Shown here piece after piece: positions 8,251-18,132 of a stretch of 64,000 bases of DNA. A program made the position numbers and the translations under genes. Origin of the DNA: Massilioclostridium coli. Lineage in GTDB: Bacteria > Bacillota > Clostridia > Oscillospirales > Ruminococcaceae. The notes under the pieces were generated by a model. The model did not search any database. It worked only from the letters and a program-made list of their open reading frames with translations, and was not told the origin of the DNA. The stretch spans positions 1,052,530 through 1,116,529 of the forward strand of contig NZ_FMIZ01000007.1 in assembly GCF_900095865.1 (NCBI RefSeq). Reading direction: 5' to 3'. Numbering within the stretch: the stretch's first letter is position 1; each line of letters starts with the position of its first letter.

Positions 8251-9711
8251 TTATTCAAATTCTTCCTCGTCATCTTCAAATACAAATTCTTTGAGCTCAA
8301 ACCAAAAAACAACTCCGTCATCCTTATGGTAAGCACCACAATTTCCTTCATGGGCTTGTATAATGGTTTTTACAATTGCGAGACCAATCCCATAGCTTTT
8401 AGCACTTGCCGTACGGGATTTATCCGCACGGTAAAATAAGTCGAACACCTCGTTTAAATCTTGTTGTGGAATAGGAGGATGGGAGTTAAACAGGTTTACC
8501 CGCACCATTCCGTTTTGCCTGGTAAGCCAAACGGAAATTTTTTTCTTTTCATCCACATATTTGATCGCGTTTTCAAAGATATTGGTAAACACCTGGACAA
8601 TCCGGTTAAAGTCCCCCTGAACCATCATTTCTTCCTCAAGGTTGGACTGCACTGTAATACCTTTTTTCTCCAGTAAAATTTTACAGTTGTGTATTACGGT
8701 AGAAACCAGCTCATTGATACTGAAAAAGGACATTTCATATGTCATCATCCCGCTTTCCAACTGGGTTAAGGTAAGTAGTTGATTGACTAGTTGGCTCATG
8801 GTATTGCTTTGCTCCACAAGAATATCACAAATCTCCCCTGATTTTTCTGGTTCCGTGTTATCCCTTAGGGCTTCGCTGTAAGCGGAAATCAAACTCAACG
8901 GGGTTTTAAAATCGTGGGATACATTGGCTACAAATTCACGGCGCATTTTATTGGTTTGTTCTTCCCGCTCCAAATCCCGTTTTAAAATATCGATATTCTG
9001 TTTTAACGCATCCGACATTTTATTAACACTATTCGCAAGGGCTTCAATTTCGTCCCCAGTATGCACATCGCATTTTTCGCTGAAATCCATATTAGAAATT
9101 TTTTGTGCTGTAGAGTCAATCTGTTTAATGGGACGGACAATTTTAGACGCCATAAAATAGGTTGCCAAAATTCCCAACACCAAAGCCCCTATAGAAACAT
9201 ATGCAAAAAACTGCAACGCCGTATTGGCTGTTGTTTCAATGTAGGCTTTTGGAGTTTCCATAAACAGATAAGTATGCTCATTTAGTTTGGTATAAAAATA
9301 AATGGAATCCGTCAGCTGGCCATCCGCTTCCATAAACACATATTTTCGTCCTTGCAGCTTATTAAAAATTTGGTCTTGTTCCGCTTGACGGAGCCATAAT
9401 TCAGATTCAATCCTTGGGTCTACATTGGTATTCTGGTTACCCAAAAAAATAAAATTCCGTTGGATTTGGTCATACACCAAAACAGTAGTATTTTGGGCGG
9501 CACATTCTTGTAAAGGTTCCTGTAATCCCGTAATACCATCTTGGCTATAGGCTTGTTGAATAGAAATACTGGATTGAATCAGTTCCTGCTTTTTATTGTG
9601 GATATAGAACTGTTCCAAAAAGGTTCCGCCAAATAAAAGGACGGTTATAATATTGAGGGAAAAAATCAAGAAAATGATTAAAAATAGTTTCTTTTTAATA
9701 CCGATTTTCAT
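8251..9711 (-). CDS. Sensor histidine kinase, HAMP-containing
   Basis: 486-residue membrane sensor. Transmembrane helix 1 is residues 9-30, an extracellular sensing domain spans about 31-165, helix 2 is about 167-190, HAMP 190-243, a HisKA dimerisation domain with phospho-acceptor His266 in VANVSHDFKTPLS, and a HATPase domain with the G-box YGIGLAIVK. The C-terminal tail is very acidic (FEDDEEEFE). Its start overlaps the stop of the response regulator by 4 bases, so they form one operon and a cognate pair. The signal is unknown; the extracellular domain is not one I can name. Confidence 0.93.
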   Translation of the reverse strand: MKIGIKKKLFLIIFLIFSLNIITVLLFGGTFLEQFYIHNKKQELIQSSISIQQAYSQDGITGLQEPLQECAAQNTTVLVYDQIQRNFIFLGNQNTNVDPRIESELWLRQAEQDQIFNKLQGRKYVFMEADGQLTDSIYFYTKLNEHTYLFMETPKAYIETTANTALQFFAYVSIGALVLGILATYFMASKIVRPIKQIDSTAQKISNMDFSEKCDVHTGDEIEALANSVNKMSDALKQNIDILKRDLEREEQTNKMRREFVANVSHDFKTPLSLISAYSEALRDNTEPEKSGEICDILVEQSNTMSQLVNQLLTLTQLESGMMTYEMSFFSINELVSTVIHNCKILLEKKGITVQSNLEEEMMVQGDFNRIVQVFTNIFENAIKYVDEKKKISVWLTRQNGMVRVNLFNSHPPIPQQDLNEVFDLFYRADKSRTASAKSYGIGLAIVKTIIQAHEGNCGAYHKDDGVVFWFELKEFVFEDDEEEFE

Positions 9712-10379
9712 TCTTCATTAACCTCAAATTTATATCCACATTTTCTTACCGTTTTAATCCACTGTTGAGTAACTGGGATTTTTACCCGCAAACATTTAAT
9801 ATGGGTATCTACAGTACGGGAATCCCCTTCGTAATCCATTCCCCAAACCGATTGCAGGATCTGGTCACGGCTGAGGACAAGGTTTTTATTCGCTACCAGA
9901 TAACAAAGCAGGTCGTATTCCCTTGGGGTCAATGCAATTTTCTGCTCCCCTTGGTAAACGCAGTGCTCCCGGTATACAATTTTTAAATCCCCCAGGATAA
10001 ACTCGCTTTCCTGTAGCAGGCCAGCACGTTTTAACAGGCTTTTTACCCGGGTTACCAGTATTTTAGGGCTAAATGGTTTAGAAATATATTCATCCGCTCC
10101 ATATTTAAAACCCATCAATTCGTCAAACTCTGTATTTCTGGCTGTTAAAATCATAATTGGGACATCTGAAACTTTTCTGATTTCTTGGCACACCTCATAT
10201 CCATCCATTTTTGGCATCATTACATCCAGTAAAACCATAGAAAAGTGGTCGCTATAGAATTTTTCCAAAGCTTCCTCTCCATCCGCAGCTTCTTCTACTT
10301 GATATCCTTCATTTTTTAAATAACCGCATATAATATACCGCAGTTTTGCTTCGTCTTCTGCTACTAATATTTTCAGCAT
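9708..10379 (-). CDS. OmpR/PhoB-family response regulator
   Basis: 223 residues: receiver domain (1-120) with acidic pocket EDE at residues 8-10, phospho-acceptor Asp52 in VLLDVMMPKMDG, switch Thr in ILTARN and Lys in YISKPFSP, then a winged-helix DNA-binding domain (about 130-222) with RTVDTHIKCLRVKI. It is first in the operon with the kinase. Three 11-bp direct repeats 30-62 bases upstream of the start look like an OmpR-type binding site, suggesting autoregulation. Confidence 0.95.
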   Translation of the reverse strand: MLKILVAEDEAKLRYIICGYLKNEGYQVEEAADGEEALEKFYSDHFSMVLLDVMMPKMDGYEVCQEIRKVSDVPIMILTARNTEFDELMGFKYGADEYISKPFSPKILVTRVKSLLKRAGLLQESEFILGDLKIVYREHCVYQGEQKIALTPREYDLLCYLVANKNLVLSRDQILQSVWGMDYEGDSRTVDTHIKCLRVKIPVTQQWIKTVRKCGYKFEVNEE

Positions 10380-10408
10380 AATTTCACCTCATGTATGATT
10401 CTACCACG

Positions 10409-10441
10409 GAATTGTCATAGAATTGTGATGGAATAGAATTT
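10409..10441. promoter_or_regulatory. Three 11-bp direct repeats, likely response-regulator binding site
   Basis: GAATTGTCATA, GAATTGTGATG and GAATAGAATTT follow one another without gaps. OmpR/PhoB-type winged-helix regulators bind tandem head-to-tail half-sites with this one-turn period. The site is 30-62 bases upstream of the response-regulator start and on the shared upstream side of the divergent gene at 10670. Confidence 0.5.
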
Positions 10442-10669
10442 TTTTACAAGTCTGCTAAAACTTTTTCTCCATTTATCATACCATGGAACGGGGTTAGATT
10501 CAAACTATTTTTTCGAGGAAAACACCAAAAGGATACCAATAGAATCACCTTGGTGGCATGTTGAATGAGATTGTTTCCAGCAATCAAAAAACAATAGCAT
10601 TCCTTGTGGCTATATAGTATAATTGAGTTATATTGTAAAAACGATAAAAGATGATTGGGAGGTTAAAAT

Positions 10670-11017
10670 ATGAAGAAATGGTATGATGAGGAATATGAAT
10701 TTCAAATTGAGGTGACAGGCTTTCTGCGTGGCGACCATACAGAGCGGTATTGCCGAAATGGAGAGGAAATTGGTGACCAATACACCTGTACTTACGGGTG
10801 CCCTGTTAATCAGGATGGACAGGGCATCTGTTCCAAAGTAATGATGGTTCTGTTTCCCATCATGGAGGCTGTGAGAAGTGGCGGCGATTTAGAAAACATT
10901 GGAGGAAACAGCAAATATAGCAAGGATATTGTATGTCCAGACGGATGCGTTATGTTCCGCTTAACAGCAAAAAAACTTGGAAACCCTAATTTTTATAAGG
11001 GAAAATTTTTTGATTAA
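10670..11017 (+). CDS. TIGR04076-like cysteine-containing protein
   Basis: 115-residue soluble protein with several conserved-looking cysteines (RYCRNGEEIGDQYTC, YGCP, GICSK, IVCPDGCVMFRL). The order GEEIG...CP...MEAVRSGGD...CPDG-x-FR resembles the TIGR04076 family, whose function is not established; a metal or redox role is only a guess. GGGAGG lies 7 bases before the ATG, and TATAAT occurs about 50 bases upstream without a clear -35. Divergent from the two-component system, so it could be one of its targets. Confidence 0.6.
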   Translation: MKKWYDEEYEFQIEVTGFLRGDHTERYCRNGEEIGDQYTCTYGCPVNQDGQGICSKVMMVLFPIMEAVRSGGDLENIGGNSKYSKDIVCPDGCVMFRLTAKKLGNPNFYKGKFFD

Positions 11018-11349
11018 TTTGATTTTTCGCCGTTGTGCTGGCGGACTATATAACGAAACGCAGGCAAAATAAGGGTAGTCTGTATGTATTTGAATCGTTT
11101 ATCCTACTTATTTATATTCATAGATTTATATCCATAGAAAATTGGGTTTTTGATTGCGTAATTTTATCACAGAATACGCAATCACCTTTTCCTACAAAAA
11201 AGTGATATTGTGGCTTTTAATCCTCCAAAAAATGAATAGCCTGTTTGTATTATCTACTGAAACAGGTTATTTTGACCTGTTTCGTTTGGGTATAACTGCA
11301 GATAACTCAACAATAAACCAAATCTGCTTTGAACAATAAAGGCTTGTAT
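11018..11349. other. Intergenic region with hairpin
   Basis: A+T-rich spacer. It contains a 9-bp perfect hairpin GAAACAGGT / ACCTGTTTC (11259-11283, 7-base loop). An open frame of about 60 codons (11154-11339) has no ribosome site and an atypical composition, so it is not called. Confidence 0.55.
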
Positions 11350-11393
11350 AATAAAACAACCTTCTGTCATGAAAAACAGAAGGTTGTTTTATT
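11350..11393 (-). terminator. Strong intrinsic terminator of the ftsK-YgiQ-MBL block
   Basis: Perfect 18-bp stem (11350-11367 with 11376-11393) around an 8-base loop, with central CCTTCTGT and A/T flanks giving a T run on either strand. The DUF3006 stop codon (11392-11394) overlaps its right arm. Confidence 0.85.
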
Positions 11394-11607
11394 ATTGTTT
11401 TCGGAAAAGGCGCTGCTGTAATTGAAAAGCCTGTTCCCGGCGGCGGTTGGTTTCCTGTTGGTCCACCACATAATTGCCGTCCTGTACCACCAGAACATCC
11501 CCTTCTGTAACATCAACCGGGAGCTGATCCAGGGGGACTTTCTTCCGTATTCTATGGTCATTTTCTAGTACAGCAATACCATTTTCTATCCGGTCTACAC
11601 TCCACAT
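11392..11607 (-). CDS. DUF3006 family protein
   Basis: 71 residues, MWSVDRIENGIAVLENDH..., matching the short DUF3006 pattern: a beta-rich start and a Glu/Arg/Gln-rich helical end. DUF3006 proteins are typically encoded beside secreted ComEC-like metallo-beta-lactamase hydrolases, as here (17-base gap to the MBL gene upstream). Function is unknown. The stop codon lies in the terminator hairpin. Confidence 0.78.
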   Translation of the reverse strand: MWSVDRIENGIAVLENDHRIRKKVPLDQLPVDVTEGDVLVVQDGNYVVDQQETNRRREQAFQLQQRLFRKQ

Positions 11608-11623
11608 TATCCATCACCTGTCT

Positions 11624-12523
11624 TTATCTTTCGGTTGTAACCGTTAAATTTGCCCCATCCGAATGGAATACAATGGTTCCGTTCAGGTCGGTGCGGTAAA
11701 CAGATTTTCCAGCTATTCGGTCCAATATTTCTTGATGGGGATGCCCATAACTGTTTCCAGAACCAACACAGATAACGTAATCGTTAGCCTGTACCGCATC
11801 TAAAAAATCTTGACTGTTGGAAGTATTGCTTCCATGATGGCTCAATTTAAGTACCGTTGATTTGACGTTGGCACCAGATTCCAAGAGATCTTGTTCTGCT
11901 TGTGCTTCCATATCTCCACCAAACAGGAAAGAGGTATCTCCATAGCTGAATTTTGCCACAACAGAGTTGCTGTTTAGGTCATTATACTCCTGAACTGGCC
12001 CTAGAATCGAAATTTTTGCCTGCCCATAGGTAAACGTTTGACCTGGCGCTGCAGCTGTAATGGCTTTTCCTTGTTGCTCCGCTGCGGAAAGCACCTCCAG
12101 ATATGTTTTCGTGGTGGGGGTGTTTTCTTTGCTCAACTCCGGCATCAGAATGGTTTCGGTGTCAAATGCTTTTAAAACAGTATCCATTCCACCAATATGG
12201 TCGGAATGGGGATGACTTCCAATCATCAAGTCCAGCTTATCCACTCCTTGGGATTTTAGGTAATCCACTACCACATTCCCCTGATCATTTTCCCCGGCAT
12301 CAATTAAAATATTATGCCCATCGTATTGGATCAAGGTACTGTCCCCTTGGCCGACATCAATAAAATGGACGCTGACGCCATCCCCAGGCAAAGGCTGGGC
12401 AGGAAGCTGGTCATAAATAAAATAGGCAATTGCTGCCGCCACAACCAGAACTGTGGCAATGATTCCTTCAACACGGCCTAGTTTCGTTTTCCGGTTTTTC
12501 TTGTAGTTTTTCCTTTTTGCCAT
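11624..12523 (-). CDS. Membrane-anchored ComEC-like metallo-beta-lactamase-fold hydrolase
   Basis: 299 residues: a very basic N-terminus ([14 protein letters not shown]), one transmembrane anchor (about 20-40), then an extracellular MBL domain with [15 protein letters not shown], the metal motif [12 protein letters not shown] (H-x-H-x-DH), a FGGDME loop and [11 protein letters not shown]. This matches the ComEC/Rec2 C-terminal hydrolase family, here without the DNA-channel domain. The start overlaps the end of the YgiQ gene by 46 bases, an unusually long overlap. The substrate is not known; nucleic-acid or phosphodiester cleavage is inferred by homology. Confidence 0.88.
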   Translation of the reverse strand: MAKRKNYKKNRKTKLGRVEGIIATVLVVAAAIAYFIYDQLPAQPLPGDGVSVHFIDVGQGDSTLIQYDGHNILIDAGENDQGNVVVDYLKSQGVDKLDLMIGSHPHSDHIGGMDTVLKAFDTETILMPELSKENTPTTKTYLEVLSAAEQQGKAITAAAPGQTFTYGQAKISILGPVQEYNDLNSNSVVAKFSYGDTSFLFGGDMEAQAEQDLLESGANVKSTVLKLSHHGSNTSNSQDFLDAVQANDYVICVGSGNSYGHPHQEILDRIAGKSVYRTDLNGTIVFHSDGANLTVTTER

Positions 12524-14376
12524 TTTGTTCCCCGTTTTCCTTTCGTTTGTTTGGTCGCTTGTTTTTGTGGATTGGAGGAAGGACCATCCGGGCGGACAAG
12601 GCAGTTAGGGCCTGTTCCGATTAAATCCAAACGTTTGGCCTGGCGTAACGCCTTAAGTACCAAAGGTTTGTTTTTTGGCATAAAATACTGGAGCAATGCC
12701 CGTTGCATCGCTTTTTCTTCGGATGATTTTGGCACATATACTTTTTCCATGGTCAATGGATGGTACCCGGTATAAAACATACAGGTGGAAATGGTTCCGG
12801 GGGTTGGATAAAAATCCTGTACTTGTTCTGGGCGTATATGCTCTTTTTTCAGGAATTCCGCCAGCTCAATAGCCTCTTTTAAGGTACTGCCTGGATGGGA
12901 GGACATCAGGTAAGGCACAAGGTATTGTTCTTTTCCCACCTCTTTTGTAGTTTGGTAAAACCGATCCATAAATTTTTTGTAGATTTCCACATGGGGTTTT
13001 CCCATACAATCCAAAACCCGGTTGGAACAGTGTTCCGGTGCTACTTTCAATTGGCCACTGACATGGTGTTCTACCAATTCCCTCATAAATGTGGGGTCAG
13101 GGTCCTCGATCAGGTAGTCGTAGCGAATTCCCGAACGGATAAATACTTTTTTGACCCCGTCCAACTGTCGGAGTTCCCGCAACATATGTAAATATTCCCT
13201 GTGGTCTACTTCCAGGTTTTTGCATGGAGTTGGAGCGAGGCATTTTTTGCCCCGGCACATTCCATGTTCATTTTGCTTCTGGCAGGAAGGTTTGCGGAAA
13301 TCAGCTGTTGGCCCTCCCACATCGTGGATATACCCTTTAAAGTTTGGCAATTGGGTTAACTTTTTTGCCTCCGCAAGGACGGATTTTTCACTGCGGCAGG
13401 TAACATGTCTGCCCTGGTGTAGTGTAATGGCGCAGAAGTTACAGTCCCCAAAACATCCTCTATTATGGGCAATAGAAAATTCTACTTCCTGGATTGCGGG
13501 GACACCACCCATTGGTTCATATACCGGGTGGTAAGTCCGCATATATGGCAAAGCGTACACACGGTCCAGCTCTTTCTGGTTTAAGGAACGCATGGGAGGG
13601 TTTTGCACCAACATCCAGTTTCCATGACGTTGGATTACTGTCTTACCTGTAATCTGATCCTGTTCTAAGAACTGGATTTTACAAGCTTTCGCATAGCTTT
13701 CCTTACTGGCGACTACCTGGTCAAAGCTGGGACATTCTTTTGCCCCCCACGGGGTGTTGACTGGTTCTGTCAAATAGCATGTACCTCGGATATCAGTTAA
13801 CTCCTTGATGGACTCTCCGTTGGCAAGGCGGTGGACAATCTCTTTTGTCTGCAATTCCCCCATACCATAAACCAATAAATCCGCTTTGCTTTCCAGTAAA
13901 ATTGTGGGGCGGACTGCGTCATCCCAATAATCGTAGTGTGCAAAACGGCGAAGGGAGGCTTCCAGCCCGCCGATGATAATGGGCTGTTCTTCCCCAAAAG
14001 CTTCCCGCAGTTTTTGGCAGTATACATTGACTGCCCGGTCTGGGCGGTAGCCTCCCTTTCCCCCTGGGGAATAGGCATCGTCATGCCTACGCCGTTTTGC
14101 GACGGTGTAGTGGGTGACCATCGAATCCACATTTCCGGAATTCACCAAAAAAGCGTATTTTGGTTTCCCTAGTTTTTGAAAATCCTGTAGGTTATGGTAG
14201 TTGGGCTGGGCAATTACCCCAACGGTAAACCCTTCGGATTCAATGACACGGGAGATAATGGCCATCCCAAAGCTGGGATGGTCGACATAAGCATCCCCTG
14301 TAATACAGATAAAATCCAACTGTTCTATTCCACGGTCTTTCATATCCTGTTTGGAAATAGGTAAAAATCCTGACAT
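12478..14376 (-). CDS. YgiQ family radical SAM protein
   Basis: About 632 residues. UPF0313/YgiQ radical SAM protein with N-terminal B12-binding-like region ([24 protein letters not shown]), central radical SAM cluster motif [11 protein letters not shown] (C-x3-C-x2-C), and later cysteines in [13 protein letters not shown] basic Lys/Gln/Thr-rich tail closes it. ATG 14376 is used because GGAG lies 7 bases upstream; an ATG 12 bases earlier is part of that ribosome site. Downstream of ftsK in one minus-strand operon. Reaction unknown for the family. Confidence 0.92.
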   Translation of the reverse strand: MSGFLPISKQDMKDRGIEQLDFICITGDAYVDHPSFGMAIISRVIESEGFTVGVIAQPNYHNLQDFQKLGKPKYAFLVNSGNVDSMVTHYTVAKRRRHDDAYSPGGKGGYRPDRAVNVYCQKLREAFGEEQPIIIGGLEASLRRFAHYDYWDDAVRPTILLESKADLLVYGMGELQTKEIVHRLANGESIKELTDIRGTCYLTEPVNTPWGAKECPSFDQVVASKESYAKACKIQFLEQDQITGKTVIQRHGNWMLVQNPPMRSLNQKELDRVYALPYMRTYHPVYEPMGGVPAIQEVEFSIAHNRGCFGDCNFCAITLHQGRHVTCRSEKSVLAEAKKLTQLPNFKGYIHDVGGPTADFRKPSCQKQNEHGMCRGKKCLAPTPCKNLEVDHREYLHMLRELRQLDGVKKVFIRSGIRYDYLIEDPDPTFMRELVEHHVSGQLKVAPEHCSNRVLDCMGKPHVEIYKKFMDRFYQTTKEVGKEQYLVPYLMSSHPGSTLKEAIELAEFLKKEHIRPEQVQDFYPTPGTISTCMFYTGYHPLTMEKVYVPKSSEEKAMQRALLQYFMPKNKPLVLKALRQAKRLDLIGTGPNCLVRPDGPSSNPQKQATKQTKGKRGTKWQKGKTTRKTGKRN

Positions 14377-14402
14377 AAAAAACTCCATTCCAAAAAATTA
14401 AA

Positions 14403-16892
14403 CTAATCGTTGTTCTGATTGAGGTTCATTTCAATCCATTGCTGTTTATTGAGCAGTACCTGACGTGGCTTGCTCCCCTCTTGAGGTCCGACAATTCCAC
14501 GTTGTTCCATCTCATCCATAATTCGTGCCGCACGGGCATACCCCAGCTTCAGCCTCCTTTGCAGGAAAGAAGTAGAGGCTTGTCCCGCTTCCACAACACA
14601 CTCAATGGCTTCTGGTAACATGACGTCGTGGTCATCAAAACCTCCACCACCATTTTGTTTTTGCGGTTCTGCCACTGCCTGTTTTTCAATTTCTTCGATA
14701 ATATCATCGCTATAATCGGCGGTTTCCTGTGATTTAACGAATTCCACTACCTGTTCTACCTCATCATCGCTGACAAAACAGCCTTGTACACGGGTGGGTT
14801 TTTGGGAACCAACAGGGGAAAATAACATATCCCCTTTTCCCAATAATTTTTCCGCCCCACTGCCATCCAAAATGGTTCTGGAATCCACCTGGGAAGAAAC
14901 CGCAAACGCAATACGGCTTGGAATATTTGCCTTGATTACGCCAGTGATAACATCCACAGAGGGGCGCTGGGTCGCAATAACCAGGTGCATTCCCGCTGCA
15001 CGTGCCATCTGCGCCAGCCGACAAATCGAATCCTCTACCTCGTTGGAGGCTGCCATCATCAAATCGGCCAACTCGTCAATGATAATCACAATTTGGGGCA
15101 ACGGCGCAACGTCTTCTGAATTGTGTGCCATCCGATTATAGCCGTTAATATCCCGGACACTGTTGTCCGCGAACAATTTGTATCGGTTGAGCATTTCGGT
15201 AACGGCCCATCCCAATGCGCCAGCAGCTTTCCGGGGATCGGTTACCACTGGAACCAACAGATGGGGGATGCCGTTATAAATTCCTAATTCTACTACTTTT
15301 GGGTCGATCATCAACAAACGGACATCATCCGGCGAACTCTTATAGATTAAGCTGATAATCAACGAGTTGATGCAAACCGACTTACCAGAACCGGTAGAGC
15401 CTGCAATCAGCACATGGGGCATTTTTCCGATGTCCGCCACCATTGGATTTCCAGCAATATCCTTACCCAAAGCAAAGGACAACGGGCTTTTTGCCTGGCG
15501 GAAGGAAGGATCCTCCACAATTTCCCGCAGCATGACGATATCGTTTTTCTTATTGGGGACTTCAATTCCTACAGCAGCTTTGTTGGGGATTGGTGCTTCA
15601 ATCCTCACTCCGCCAGACGCCAAATTGAGGGCAATATCATCCGCCAGATTGGTAATCTTGCTGATTTTCACCCCGGCAGAAGGCTGCAATTCATAGCGGG
15701 TTACACTTGGCCCACGGCAGATATCAATAATCCTGGTTTCCACCCCAAAGCTTTTTAAGGTATCCACCAGACGGTCAGCGTTGGCACGCAGTTCCCCACT
15801 AACATCCCGGTTATTGCTTTTCGTATGTGCTTTTAGCAGGCTGATCGGAGGAAATTTATATTGGTTTTGGTGATCCTCCTGCAAACGAGTGGAAAGCTCG
15901 TCCCCAATGGTTGGGTCGGATTTTATCTCCGGTTGCTCTTCTGGTGGGACAGCCGCTTTTTTCACCAGGTCATCCAACTGGGCGGCTTCTTCTGGAACAG
16001 CAGAAATCTCCTCTGTTGTTAACTCAGGGATAGCTTCCTGTTTCTTTCGTTTTTTCTCTTTTCTAGATTGTTTTGGTTCTTCTTCCCCAATATCGGGGAC
16101 ACAAAACCGTTTTGGGGAAGCTACTGGATGTTCTGGCATAGATTCCGGTCCCAGGTCTACATCAATATCAAACCGGCTTCCCTGCCCTTCTTCCCGCAGT
16201 TCCCGACGTTGGACATATCCTTCTTCCAGTTTTTTCACTGGCTTTGCCATACCACGGAAAAATCCAATTAACGTTGCGCCGGTTAAAATGAGCAATACAA
16301 TAAAAATGAGAATAGCCAGCAAAACCGCTGATGCCGTTTTGCCAAAAGCAGCGGTCAATGGCATTCCAATCAATCCGCCTACCAGCCCACTGCCTTTGAT
16401 CTGGGTTCCAGTATCATAGCAGAACAGCAGTTTATCCCCCAAGTTAGCGCCTACAGGCTGCTGGCTGCTTAACACTTGTACTTCCCCACAAATCAGGATA
16501 AACAATACAATAATCTGCCACAGTTTTTGTTGGATGGAAAAAACAGTTCTTTCCCTTGCGGAAAGGACCGCCATCACCATGATAATCGGCCCAATAAAAA
16601 AGGCTGGTATTCCAAACAAACCAAACAGGAAGTTGTGGACACCTGTCCAGATATTCTGCCCTGTAATAAAGGCGAATGCAGTAACCAATAAACCAATCCC
16701 AAACGTCAAAATGCAAACTAGATGCCTCCGATGGTTTTGGTATTGTTGCTGTTCTTCCCGTTTGGCAGCTGGTTTTCTGGTAGTCGTCTTTTTCACAGGC
16801 GTTTTTCCCTTAGTGGAACTGCTGCGGGGTGTAGTTGTTTTTTTTGTTGCAGATTTTGTCTTTTTGGTGGATGTCCGCTTTTTTGTTGCCAT
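14403..16892 (-). CDS. ftsK: FtsK/SpoIIIE DNA translocase
   Basis: 829-residue septal DNA pump that clears chromosomes from the division (or sporulation) septum. It has a Thr/Lys-rich basic N-terminus, four transmembrane helices within residues 57-212, a linker, and a motor domain with Walker A AGSTGSGKS near residue 497 and Walker B IIIIDELADLMM. The C-terminal gamma winged-helix (DVMLPEAIECVVEAGQAS, then YARAARIMDEMEQRGIVGP) reads KOPS/SRS-type sequences. The tepA-ylzJ neighbourhood resembles B. subtilis spoIIIE, but FtsK versus SpoIIIE cannot be decided from sequence alone. GGAGGAAGAGGG precedes ATG. Confidence 0.96.
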   Translation of the reverse strand: MATKKRTSTKKTKSATKKTTTPRSSSTKGKTPVKKTTTRKPAAKREEQQQYQNHRRHLVCILTFGIGLLVTAFAFITGQNIWTGVHNFLFGLFGIPAFFIGPIIMVMAVLSARERTVFSIQQKLWQIIVLFILICGEVQVLSSQQPVGANLGDKLLFCYDTGTQIKGSGLVGGLIGMPLTAAFGKTASAVLLAILIFIVLLILTGATLIGFFRGMAKPVKKLEEGYVQRRELREEGQGSRFDIDVDLGPESMPEHPVASPKRFCVPDIGEEEPKQSRKEKKRKKQEAIPELTTEEISAVPEEAAQLDDLVKKAAVPPEEQPEIKSDPTIGDELSTRLQEDHQNQYKFPPISLLKAHTKSNNRDVSGELRANADRLVDTLKSFGVETRIIDICRGPSVTRYELQPSAGVKISKITNLADDIALNLASGGVRIEAPIPNKAAVGIEVPNKKNDIVMLREIVEDPSFRQAKSPLSFALGKDIAGNPMVADIGKMPHVLIAGSTGSGKSVCINSLIISLIYKSSPDDVRLLMIDPKVVELGIYNGIPHLLVPVVTDPRKAAGALGWAVTEMLNRYKLFADNSVRDINGYNRMAHNSEDVAPLPQIVIIIDELADLMMAASNEVEDSICRLAQMARAAGMHLVIATQRPSVDVITGVIKANIPSRIAFAVSSQVDSRTILDGSGAEKLLGKGDMLFSPVGSQKPTRVQGCFVSDDEVEQVVEFVKSQETADYSDDIIEEIEKQAVAEPQKQNGGGGFDDHDVMLPEAIECVVEAGQASTSFLQRRLKLGYARAARIMDEMEQRGIVGPQEGSKPRQVLLNKQQWIEMNLNQNND

Positions 16893-16945
16893 CCCTCTTC
16901 CTCCGTCTTTTTTAATTTAAAACCATGTCAATAAAACGACAATGA

Positions 16946-16988
16946 GGCAACACAAAGAAAAGGAACGGTTCCCTTCCAGTGTGTTGCC
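16946..16988. other. Hairpin between uppP and ftsK
   Basis: GGCAACACA (16946-16954) pairs with TGTGTTGCC (16980-16988), and a small GGAA/TTCC helix sits in the loop. On the minus strand it lies 27 bases after uppP and 53 before ftsK. The T tail is poor, so it may be an attenuating or processing hairpin rather than a full terminator. Confidence 0.5.
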
Positions 16989-17015
16989 ATAAACATAAAC
17001 TATTGAAAACGATTT

Positions 17016-17888
17016 TTACGCAATCATCTGCATAATTGTCTGGCCAGAAACATGTTCAATAATGCCTAACACAAGTACAATTACACCGAGAATCGCAGTG
17101 TAAATTGCGAAAATTTTGAATTTGTCCGAATTAATCAGCCATTGCACCAGTTTAATTGCTAGGAAACCTACAACAGCGGATACCACAAACCCAATTATCA
17201 TGGGGGCGATACCAATACTTGCAACCCCTTCTGCATTTAAGTCTCCAAATTCGGATAGACATCCGCCAATGATGGCTGGAATTCCAAGTACAAAGCTGAA
17301 TTCCACAGCTGTTTTACGGGATAAACCGCAGAATAAACCAGCGGAAATCGTAGAACCGGAACGGGATACCCCTGGCAGCAACGCAACACACTGGAAAATA
17401 CCAATGGTTAAAGCATTGCGGGTATTAATCTGACCAATTGTTTTTTTACCATGACCACAACGGTCGGATAAAAACAGGATCGTTGCGGTGTATAAGAAGC
17501 AAATCCCTTCTACAACGATGTCCGCATCGGAAGCGACTCCGGTAAAGAAATCCTTGAAGAAGTACACTGGAATCAGCGGCAACAACGCAATGATTAACAT
17601 AATAATCATATTTCGCTCTGGATTCATCTTTTTAAAGGAGAATTTTCCGGTAAAAATATCCTTAATCATGGAAAAGAACTCTTTAATTAATTTCCAGATT
17701 AATTCTCGGAACGCGATAAATACGGCTACCAAGGTACCCAAGTGGAGCAGGATGGTAAAAAATACGGCGCTTTCCCCATTTACCCCAAAAAAGTGCTGTA
17801 CTAACGAAAGATGTCCTGAACTGGAAACTGGCAGGAATTCTGTCAGCCCCTGTACGATGGCTTGAATAAATGATTCGATAATTGACAA
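17016..17888 (-). CDS. uppP: Undecaprenyl-diphosphatase UppP (BacA)
   Basis: Membrane phosphatase that recycles undecaprenyl diphosphate and confers bacitracin tolerance. Signature EFLPVSSSGHL near the N-terminus (Glu and His catalytic) and LLPGVSRSGST near residue 170 are intact; about eight hydrophobic helices. I prefer the TTG at 17888: GGAGGAG lies 6 bases upstream. The in-frame ATG 15 bases earlier has that GGAGGAG as its own second and third codons and has no ribosome site. It is embedded between ylzJ and ftsK. Confidence 0.94.
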   Translation of the reverse strand: MSIIESFIQAIVQGLTEFLPVSSSGHLSLVQHFFGVNGESAVFFTILLHLGTLVAVFIAFRELIWKLIKEFFSMIKDIFTGKFSFKKMNPERNMIIMLIIALLPLIPVYFFKDFFTGVASDADIVVEGICFLYTATILFLSDRCGHGKKTIGQINTRNALTIGIFQCVALLPGVSRSGSTISAGLFCGLSRKTAVEFSFVLGIPAIIGGCLSEFGDLNAEGVASIGIAPMIIGFVVSAVVGFLAIKLVQWLINSDKFKIFAIYTAILGVIVLVLGIIEHVSGQTIMQMIA

Positions 17889-17928
17889 AATATTCTCCTC
17901 CATTTATGTAGCCTGCGAAAACCGCAGG

Positions 17929-18132
17929 TTAATGAATGATATTTCCCGATTGATAGCTGGGATTTAAATAATCAGCTGGATTGGTGCTGAAAATCTGGTT
18001 TACACGAAAACCCTCATTACATTTTACACCAAATAGTATGCAATTATCAACCCTTTTATACTGTTGTTCAGGAATTTTTTTCGCATAGTTCATATCAAAT
18101 ACTTCATTTAAGTCAATTATCGTTTGTATCAT
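17929..18132 (-). CDS. ylzJ: YlzJ-like small protein
   Basis: 67-residue protein starting [13 protein letters not shown]. Its end, [15 protein letters not shown], matches the STDP...FL...Y-x-PG pattern of the YlzJ-like family found between tepA and spoIIIE in B. subtilis. The start ATG is inside the last codons of tepA (20-base overlap), with GAGGAGG 9 bases upstream within tepA. Function unknown; the conserved location is the strongest evidence. Confidence 0.78.
   Translation of the reverse strand: MIQTIIDLNEVFDMNYAKKIPEQQYKRVDNCILFGVKCNEGFRVNQIFSTNPADYLNPSYQSGNIIH

Noticed and set aside
11154-11339. 61-codon plus-strand frame after the TIGR04076-like gene
   Set aside because: No ribosome site, contains a hairpin, and the protein resembles nothing.
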